This document shows, one piece after another, positions 53,271-59,360 of a DNA stretch of 59,360 nucleotides (the first letter of the stretch is position 1; every line of letters starts with the position of its first letter). This DNA comes from JAZKFT01 sp043760535 (GTDB lineage Bacteria > Bacteroidota > Bacteroidia > Chitinophagales > Chitinophagaceae): the NCBI GenBank assembly GCA_043760535.1, contig JAYUOV010000317.1, positions 1 through 59,360 of the forward strand, read 5' to 3'. The notes beneath the pieces are model-generated. The model saw only the letters and a list, made by a program, of their open reading frames with translations, was not told where the DNA came from and did no database searches. The translations under genes and the position numbers were made by a program.

Positions 53271-53546
53271 CTACATAGAAGGAGGATGCTGAAAACAGTA
53301 ATCACTTGCAATACTAGTCATGTGTTTACAGCGAACACCAGCTTTAGTGATACCCTTGCATAGTATGATTTTACCTGTTCCCTCAGGCTTTTTATTACTA
53401 AACGGAATAGCCACTACAACAACAGGAGACTTACAAATTTTACAAGGGCCTAAACCAAACTCCACGGCCGCTGCTAACAACATTTTGGAGGAAATATTTT
53501 TTACGCTGTGGCATGTAACCAAATGACACTTTTGACAAGGCGGCAT
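53271..53546 (-). CDS. Small Cys-rich protein, DUF5763-like
   Basis: I place the start at ATG 53546 (MPPCQKCH), giving 91 residues; the frame is open to 53606. The end ILCKGITKAGVRCKHMTSIASDYCFQHP matches the C-x(9)-C-x(10)-C-x(2)-H pattern of DUF5763-like domains, thought to bind zinc. Two further Cys pairs (PPCQKCH and GPCKICKSP) lie earlier. It has no clear signal peptide and no recognised partner. Confidence 0.55.
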   Translation of the reverse strand: MPPCQKCHLVTCHSVKNISSKMLLAAAVEFGLGPCKICKSPVVVVAIPFSNKKPEGTGKIILCKGITKAGVRCKHMTSIASDYCFQHPPSM

Positions 53547-53697
53547 TTTGAACACATACTGGGAAATTGCATGTTGAGCAGTATAAAATAATAAAAGAAG
53601 AATCAATATTTTTTAATTTTTCATTATATATCTCAGACTATTTTCCCAACCGATTTGAGGATAAAATTTCAAATTTCTCCACGAAAAAACGGTTAGA

Positions 53698-53725
53698 AGC
53701 CAGCCTGCTCATTTGCAGGCTGGCT
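53698..53725. terminator. Hairpin terminator between the small Cys-rich and exported protein genes
   Basis: An 11-bp perfect stem AGCCAGCCTGC with its complement and a 6-base loop, 27 bases after the stop of the exported protein gene. A T-run follows on the plus strand; on the minus strand the gene end faces it. Confidence 0.7.
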
Positions 53726-53751
53726 GGTGTTTTTTTAGTTATTTACAGTAG

Positions 53752-54189
53752 TTACAATTTTGCGGTTTCTATTATCTCGTACTTCCTAGTTTCAAGTACA
53801 TTAATTACCACTAGTTTTTTGGTTTCTTTATTACCAGAGCTGTACACAAGGTTCAGGCTACTGAGTTCGCTTGGCGAAACCTTAATTACTTTGGCAAGAT
53901 TTTTTTCAGTTACCATTTCTTCGTACAGTAACTCGCCATTGTTATCATAAATACGCAGGTAACTACGTTGTTCAGATGGCTGGTTTAGTGCGATGCGGAT
54001 GAACACATGCTCATCTTTTTCGCCTAAATACCTAGTGCTGATTTCAAGCGCCGATTCGGCAGCTACACTTACTTTTTTATTGTTGGCCATTTCTCTGGCA
54101 AATACTTTGGCCAAAGGTGAAGCACTTATCATTAATGAAGCGGCAATCAATATTGCGGCTTTTTTGTTATTATTCGTGTTTGTTTTCAT
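53752..54189 (-). CDS. Exported protein of unknown function
   Basis: A 145-residue protein with a signal peptide (AAILIAASLMISASPLAKVFA). The mature part is beta-rich and resembles small Bacteroidota beta-sandwich proteins (IRIALNQPSEQRSYLRIYDNNGELLYEEMV). I recognise no enzyme motif. It is transcribed alone with a hairpin after it. Confidence 0.65.
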   Translation of the reverse strand: MKTNTNNNKKAAILIAASLMISASPLAKVFAREMANNKKVSVAAESALEISTRYLGEKDEHVFIRIALNQPSEQRSYLRIYDNNGELLYEEMVTEKNLAKVIKVSPSELSSLNLVYSSGNKETKKLVVINVLETRKYEIIETAKL

Positions 54190-55124
54190 AACGTTTATTG
54201 TTGTTTAAATTTGTTGAAGAATGAGAAAATACTCACAGACAACCAATCGTTTCATACAGCAACAGGCAAACGCTTTTTTAAAAAAAGCTAGCATAAAAAA
54301 GAGCTAATTGGAAGCCTTTGCAAGAGGCTCAAAACCGGTCAGCAAATCATGTCATGACCATAATTTACTTGTACAAATATATACCCGAAAGTAAAACTGG
54401 TAACCCTGTAACCATTGATTAACCCTCTTTTTGGGGCATATATTTTTACCTGAATTATGATGGCCAAGCTTTGTAATTTTTTTTGAAACCCTTTGCTGGC
54501 AGGCATTTTATAACTGTAGAGTGGTAATTGCCAACCATCATTATTATCTATTTTTAATGGAACAAAAAATGAGCTTTGGGCTATATTACTTTTATTTACA
54601 CCCAATATTTAGGGCATTTTGGCTGCTTAAAAACTAAATGAAGCAGCAATTGTAAACTATAATATGTGGCCAATGCTAATAATAATTCCGTTTCTATTAT
54701 ATATGATAACCAATGATATTAATAGAAATGCTTACCGCTTCTCTTTACCCCAACACACCTAGTGGCATTACTACCCATACTGCCACCAAACGCTAACCCG
54801 GATAGCCCTAACCCAAGATGTAAATGGCCAAATGTAGCTTACCAAAAAAAACGATAGCGAAACACTTAAAAAGCACAATGTATAGGAGTCGTTTTTAGCT
54901 GTTAAATAAGTTTTTTTAGCGAATTAAATGCTAAAGTATTATCAGCCAATTCTAAAAATATATAATATTTTATGCTAATATAAAGGAAAAAGAAAACCTT
55001 TCTCCAGAAGAAGCATGAGACCTTGTACCACTTAAAGTTGTGTACAAAACCATATTAAACATATATTTTTTTTAAAATTAAAACCGCACCTATAATCAGG
55101 TGATGAGCTACATGAAAGAAGGTA
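54190..55124. other. A+T-rich gap without a recognised gene
   Basis: About 930 bases. A short open frame on the minus strand (54605-54339) has no family resemblance. I see no repeat array and no RNA gene. It borders an ORF6N remnant and may be old mobile-element debris. Confidence 0.5.
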
Positions 55125-55516
55125 ATGGCTATAACAGGCTTAGAAAGCAGCCACTCTTTAAGGCCGCAATTTCCCACTTTAAAAAATTACAGTAGTCAAA
55201 CTCTAAAACACCTACCCTATGCCATTACCGAACAAGGCTTAGCCATGCTGAGTGGCATACTTAACCGCGACCGGGCCATTAATATAAACATAGCCATAAT
55301 GCTAGCCTTTTTAGAAATACGTCGCCTTAGCTTACAGCAAATGAACATAAGGTAACAACTGAAACAAATATAAGACCGCCTTGGCGAACACGACTCTCAA
55401 CTAAACCAGATATACGATGCACCCCGAAAAAATCGGGGCAAGTGGAAAACCTGCTGGACGAAAAAGCCGCTGAGAGGAAGTGGGATGAAAGGGAAAGGAT
55501 TGGGTTCAGGAGGTGA
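55125..55516 (+). pseudogene. ORF6N-domain protein remnant, second copy
   Basis: The frame from 55125 reads SLRPQFPTLKN, then HLPYAITEQGLAMLSGILNRDRAININIAIMLAFLEIRRLSLQQ, the C-terminal half of an ORF6N protein. Two in-frame TAA codons follow (in the QQMNIR* and QLKQI* segments), then DRLGEHDSQLNQIYDA. A 17-bp palindrome then shifts the frame, and the rest continues as ENLLDEKAAERKWDERERIGF before TGA at 55514-55516. The N-terminal DNA-binding part is missing. This is a decayed copy, like the first at 10419-10967. Confidence 0.75.
55422..55438. repeat. 17-bp palindrome at the frameshift point of the ORF6N remnant
   Basis: CCCCGA, five bases, TCGGGG. It lies exactly where the reading frame changes, so it is probably the inserted piece that caused the shift. 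Confidence 0.65.
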
Positions 55517-55642
55517 GGCAAAAATGAGTGCCGACAATATCAGGCTTGTATGAGTAAATTGTCGATAATAGAAATGAAATAGCCACATTTAACCAGAATT
55601 AAGAATCAATAAGAAGTAATCTCAAATCATTATTTTCATACG

Positions 55643-56740
55643 ATGAAAGTTTATCTCATAAAGACACCTGAATTTGAATCTGAATATTTCAGAGATGTAA
55701 GTGATATGTTAAGTTCGTTTGACGGCCCTTTAGAGTTTATTCCTTCGTTTTATGAGTTTGATAAAAGAGATTTTTGGTTTTTACGATATGAACTTTTTCC
55801 ACGACACAACTTCAAATACCCTTCAAATGACACAGCAATAAAATTTGACCCCAAAAGAGGGAAGCCTTTAAGTTGGAAAGAGTTGTTTTCACTTTGTAGT
55901 TTTTATAGAGAAGTATTCAAAATAGAACACAACAGTTTTATAGTACTCTTGACAAATAGAAAAAATTCATTGAACTGGTTTAGTGCAATCGATGAATCAA
56001 AAAATATTTTTGTTCATACTGCCGAGTGGGAACAGTACACAAAGATTAATGCTAAATACCCCATTGCATATCAGGTAGTTGAAAATATTATGCAATCCCT
56101 AATGAAAATTGATATTACCAATGTACCAAATGAATTTGTTCATGAGCCATTGAAAGGGTGTATGAACGATTTTTGTGACAATAAAAATCAAGTAATTATA
56201 AAGTTACAGACTGCAAACATCTGTGAAAACTGCATCCAAAAAATAAGAGATGAAAAGGTTGATCCGAGAATTTTAAGGCAAGTGAGAACAATATTCAATG
56301 GGATAAGAAACGAGTTGATTTTCCAAGAAGAAGATCAAATAACAGAGCCTACCCCAATAATAATAGATAGAAAAGGAAAAATCCTACTACCGCAACAAAA
56401 TCTGGAAATTAGATTAACACCTCTTTTTAAAACACTATACTTATTCTTTCTATCTAAGCCTGATGGAGTTACCGTAGCTCAATTAAGTGAATTTAAGGCG
56501 GAGCTTCTTTCAATCTATATAAAGCTAAGACCAAGTGCTTCTGCTGAAGATGCTGCGACTAGAATTGAGAACCTTAGCCATCCCTTTGGAGATGGATTTA
56601 ATCCTACCAAAACGCATATAAACCGAATAATTACAGAATTACTTTCTGAGCCCTTAGCCGACTTTTACAGAATATCTGGAACTGCAGGAAATCCTTACTA
56701 CATAAAAATTCCGAGAAATTTAATAGACATACGATATTAA
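55643..56740 (+). CDS. Protein of unknown function with a four-cysteine motif and a winged-helix-like tail
   Basis: A 365-residue protein. Residues 173-197 hold Cys173-x4-Cys178 and Cys194-x2-Cys197 (GCMNDFCDN, then ANICENC), a likely zinc-binding knuckle. The last 110 residues (IRLTPLFKTLYLFFLSKPDGV, then THINRIITELL, then YYIKIPRNLIDI) look like a winged-helix regulatory domain. The first 150 residues are not recognised. I cannot assign a function. It begins an A+T-rich cluster of same-strand genes up to the window end, and its composition differs from that of the gliding and carotenoid regions. Confidence 0.55.
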   Translation: MKVYLIKTPEFESEYFRDVSDMLSSFDGPLEFIPSFYEFDKRDFWFLRYELFPRHNFKYPSNDTAIKFDPKRGKPLSWKELFSLCSFYREVFKIEHNSFIVLLTNRKNSLNWFSAIDESKNIFVHTAEWEQYTKINAKYPIAYQVVENIMQSLMKIDITNVPNEFVHEPLKGCMNDFCDNKNQVIIKLQTANICENCIQKIRDEKVDPRILRQVRTIFNGIRNELIFQEEDQITEPTPIIIDRKGKILLPQQNLEIRLTPLFKTLYLFFLSKPDGVTVAQLSEFKAELLSIYIKLRPSASAEDAATRIENLSHPFGDGFNPTKTHINRIITELLSEPLADFYRISGTAGNPYYIKIPRNLIDIRY

Positions 56741-56859
56741 GTTTCTGCAACCTTGCAGGAATAACAACAAGGTTATATTCCTTTCCTTCAGTTCACCGCT
56801 ATACTACTTTTGATTCATCAAACCAAAAATCGGTTTGACGAAACAAAACGAAAGGCAAA

Positions 56860-57261
56860 ATGAATTATCAAGAAACAAAAATTTTAAGGCAATTAGCAAA
56901 AAGCTGGAACAATTTAGATACCAGTTTTATTGAGCCAGTATTGGCCAGGAATTTAATTTATGAATCTCAATGGGTTCTAATTCCTATTGAGGGAAAGAGA
57001 GCATTTATCTTATATCTCCATTCAAAATTTACAGCTATTAAATTGGCCATGCAGTTTGAGCATATGACTGTAAGCGCTGAATTGGCTTTGCATCCTTCTT
57101 TGCAAAACAGGCCTTGTATTGTACTTACACAAATTACAAAACAACGTATTACGCAGGTGTCTGTTTTAGTAAAAGTTCAAGAGAGAAAAATTGAACGAAT
57201 TGATATCTGCTTTATTCCAGACCCGGCTGATGCCGTACTAAGCGGTGAATTCCCAAAATAA
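56860..57261 (+). CDS. Small protein with a SnoaL/NTF2-like appearance
   Basis: A 133-residue protein starting LRQLAKSWNNLDTSFIEPVLARNLIYES, the common opening of NTF2-like (SnoaL/DUF4440-type) domains. The rest has the alternating pattern of the cone-like fold. No catalytic residue is certain. It lies between the Cys-motif gene and the membrane coiled-coil gene, on the same strand. Confidence 0.5.
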   Translation: MNYQETKILRQLAKSWNNLDTSFIEPVLARNLIYESQWVLIPIEGKRAFILYLHSKFTAIKLAMQFEHMTVSAELALHPSLQNRPCIVLTQITKQRITQVSVLVKVQERKIERIDICFIPDPADAVLSGEFPK

Positions 57262-57332
57262 AACCTTAACCCGTAATATAAAAAAACAGTCCATAATTGG
57301 GCTATTCTCAAATAAAAGTAAAAACAATAAAA

Positions 57333-58580
57333 ATGGAAACAATAAAACAACAGGACGAAAATTCACCCATTGAAAAGGCTACTGATCAAAAAGAGTTTAT
57401 TACCCCAAAAACTGTAACAACAAAGTCGCTTAAAGATTGGGGTTACACAGAGGCAGGATTAAACCAAGGTGACCCTATGGCTTTCGAAAATAGGTTAAGG
57501 TGGATAAAGGCCGGCCACGTAGTAGATGAAAGCTATGATGTGGATGAAGAGCTACGTAGAAAAAAACAATTAGAAGCAGAAATGACCCTGAAAGAAGGGG
57601 AAAAAAATGGAAAGGAAAAAGACCAGCAGCACATCAAAGAAGTAATTATTCCCGATAAAGAAAATCAGATAAAGTTGCAAGAATCGAGTATTGAGCAAAA
57701 GCAAATTTTAATGGCAGAAGGAAAAATACAAAGCCTTTATATTCCTGCTAAGTTTTGGTTGTATAGTATTCTCGGTGGTATCATTTCTATTTACCTGATT
57801 TTCTTTTATGCATCCGCCATGAATGCTTCTTTTTTTAGGAACATGCAGCAGATGGTAAATAGTAGTAGCGGTGACGACGTATCCCTTATGCTGAATTCCA
57901 TCTTTGATGCAAAGGGAATATTTCAAGGAAGTGCACACTTACTATTTGTTTATTTGGGAGCCTTCTTGTTTTTTGGTTTTGGAACCCTACCCCATATTTT
58001 TCATGATGGTTCAAAATGGCAATGGCTGAAAATTAGCTTGGCTACGCTTGTTTGCCTTTCTATTGATGGATTGATTGCGTATAAAATAGATAGTGGCATT
58101 CATGAACTTAAAACAATGATGGGAATTGCAGATGAAAGCTGGGGCTGGTACAAAAGTGTCAATTTTTATCTGGTGCTTGCGTTTGGTTTTGGCACCTATA
58201 TTCTTTGGGGATTTATTTACGAGGCAGCTATTAAGGAGCATGGAAAGAAAAACGTTAATGCTAAAGCAGAGATTGAAATTAAAGGGATACAAAAACGAAT
58301 CCGTGAAATTGAAAATGAAATTATCAAACACAAACAGGAAATTTCGGACTTGCAAAAATTAGTAGACGCTTTGAAGATGGCGATTGAGAATCTTAAAAAA
58401 GACCTTGAAAGAGCATTAACAAAACCTGAAACCCTTTTACGGAATATGGAGAATTTCTATGCTGGCTGGTTGCATTATTTAAATGGCTCTAATAGTAATG
58501 ATTCCAAAAAAAGTACCTGCGAAAATATTTACAGAAACTTTCATCAAACACTAAGTGTGGCTACTGATAATCGCAATTAA
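57333..58580 (+). CDS. Membrane protein with four transmembrane segments and a long coiled coil
   Basis: From ATG 57333 (METIKQQDENSPIEK) it has 415 residues. About 130 polar residues with acidic/basic repeats come first, then four hydrophobic segments (LYSILGGIISIYLIFFYASAM, AHLLFVYLGAFLFFGFGTLP, ISLATLVCLSIDGLIAYKI, FYLVLAFGFGTYILWGFIY). A coiled coil follows (IQKRIREIENEIIKHKQEI, then ALKMAIENLKKDLERAL). This architecture suggests a sensor, channel or scaffold protein. It lies 21 bases before the lipoprotein gene, so the two are probably co-transcribed. Confidence 0.6.
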   Translation: METIKQQDENSPIEKATDQKEFITPKTVTTKSLKDWGYTEAGLNQGDPMAFENRLRWIKAGHVVDESYDVDEELRRKKQLEAEMTLKEGEKNGKEKDQQHIKEVIIPDKENQIKLQESSIEQKQILMAEGKIQSLYIPAKFWLYSILGGIISIYLIFFYASAMNASFFRNMQQMVNSSSGDDVSLMLNSIFDAKGIFQGSAHLLFVYLGAFLFFGFGTLPHIFHDGSKWQWLKISLATLVCLSIDGLIAYKIDSGIHELKTMMGIADESWGWYKSVNFYLVLAFGFGTYILWGFIYEAAIKEHGKKNVNAKAEIEIKGIQKRIREIENEIIKHKQEISDLQKLVDALKMAIENLKKDLERALTKPETLLRNMENFYAGWLHYLNGSNSNDSKKSTCENIYRNFHQTLSVATDNRN

Positions 58581-58601
58581 TCAATATTTAAAACTTTTGC
58601 A

Positions 58602-59360
58602 ATGAAAAATATAATATCCCTATTGGCATTAATAACAAGCCTGGCCTCCTGTTCGTCTAATGCAGAAACGGGTACGCATACAGCTACCAATGATAATTAT
58701 GTGGTGGTGCTTGATTTAAGTGACAGAATTATTCAAAACACTGACCAGGTAAATATTGATACGAATGCTATAAGGGCAGTATTTGAAAAGTTCGAAAAAT
58801 CGGTGCAGAGAAATATTGTGGTAAAATCGAAAGACAAATTTTGTTTGCGAATAATTCCTCAGAAACAGAGTTCATTGCCTGGTAACACTTTTGAAAATAA
58901 TCTTTCGATAGATATGGGTAAGTATTCTGCAGCTGAGAAATTGGTAAAACTAAATGAATTCAAAGCTAGCTTTGCCTCTCATCTGGGATTGTTATATCAG
59001 CAGGCCATGCTCGGCAATAAGAATAGTGATTTTTTGGGGGTGGATATTTGGCAGTATTTTAATGAGCAGATAAATAGTGACCTTGATGTTCGCTACAATA
59101 ATAAAGTGATGATACTTACTGATGGTTATTTTGATTTTGAAGATAAAAAACATGGCATTAGCAATCAAAACCAATCTACTACTACCGCTCCACTTTTGGC
59201 TAAAATGAAAGGACAAAACTGGAAGCAGGAAACTGAAGAAAAGCAACTGGGTATCATTCCTGTTAAACTTTTCGTTCCAGCTAAATGGCTGGTATGCGGT
59301 ATACAGCTAAAGGCAAATTGTACGGATATATTGGAAGCAGAAAAGTTGGGCTATTTATGG
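58602..59360 (+). CDS. Lipoprotein with a vWA-like fold, cut by the window end
   Basis: The open frame begins at ATG 58602 and runs off the window (253 codons seen, no stop). A lipoprotein signal ends at Cys17 (ITSLASC). The mature part opens with YVVVLDLSDRI, a MIDAS-like DxSxR motif, and has KVMILTDGYFDF later, as in von Willebrand factor A domains. It is predicted to face the periplasm or outer surface. Its neighbour encodes a coiled-coil membrane protein; a physical link is inference. Confidence 0.7.
   Translation, partial: MKNIISLLALITSLASCSSNAETGTHTATNDNYVVVLDLSDRIIQNTDQVNIDTNAIRAVFEKFEKSVQRNIVVKSKDKFCLRIIPQKQSSLPGNTFENNLSIDMGKYSAAEKLVKLNEFKASFASHLGLLYQQAMLGNKNSDFLGVDIWQYFNEQINSDLDVRYNNKVMILTDGYFDFEDKKHGISNQNQSTTTAPLLAKMKGQNWKQETEEKQLGIIPVKLFVPAKWLVCGIQLKANCTDILEAEKLGYLW

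Noticed and set aside
54339..54605. Open frame of 88 codons on the minus strand
   Set aside because: No start site, family match or neighbour supports it.

Overview
The window looks like a chromosomal segment of a Bacteroidota bacterium, most likely in or near Chitinophagaceae. Reasons: a type IX secretion (T9SS) cargo protein with a gliding-type C-terminal domain next to a PorP/SprF gene, a two-piece MetH methionine synthase, a Sec-type (clade II) nitrous oxide reductase cluster, a Bacteroidota-style carotenoid operon, and many short lipoproteins with weak Shine-Dalgarno sequences. No tRNA, rRNA or CRISPR array was seen.

Layout. 0.2-5.9 kb: msrA, an AddB-like helicase-fold/nuclease protein, Mn-type superoxide dismutase and a TPR membrane protein. 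5.9-7.6 kb: an ABC/OLD-type ATPase broken by a frameshift and an amber codon, coupled to an intact TOPRIM-like DUF3226 gene (PARIS-like pair). 7.6-13.3 kb: metH in two pieces, with degraded ORF6N and DUF1016 genes between them that are full of palindromes. 13.6-17.7 kb: a beta-barrel / YceI / cytochrome / OB-fold operon and NADP isocitrate dehydrogenase. 18-29.3 kb: a nitrogen-oxide block made of the NO-damage repair protein Ric, a polytopic membrane protein, a Crp/Fnr regulator, a c-type cytochrome, nosZ, a fasciclin protein, a nosL fusion, nosDFY, a hemerythrin protein and a truncated globin. Two FNR-like boxes fit this block. 29.7-32.5 kb: an A+T-rich UvrD-type helicase and DEDDh exonuclease. 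32.5-41.1 kb: crtY, a lipoprotein, crtZ, cruF, crtD, idi, crtB and crtI, headed by an ECF sigma factor. Together these predict a monocyclic saproxanthin-like carotenoid. 41.4-43.7 kb: M28 peptidase and ThuA protein. 43.7-53.1 kb: PorP/SprF and a 2348-residue PKD-rich T9SS protein, separated by an IS200/REP-type transposase inside an array of about 104-bp hairpin units. 53.2-59.4 kb: small exported or Cys-rich proteins, a second ORF6N remnant, and an A+T-rich cluster of unknown genes ending in a lipoprotein with a vWA-like fold that runs off the window.

The strongest unexplained theme is palindromic DNA. Different palindrome or inverted-repeat families sit in frame inside the AddB-like gene, metH2, crtI, DUF1016 and ORF6N genes. 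A separate element of about 75-90 nt occurs three times between genes, one copy lying in the metH1 leader. The degraded genes (ATPase, DUF1016, two ORF6N) are all of the defence or mobile kind, while the housekeeping genes are intact.
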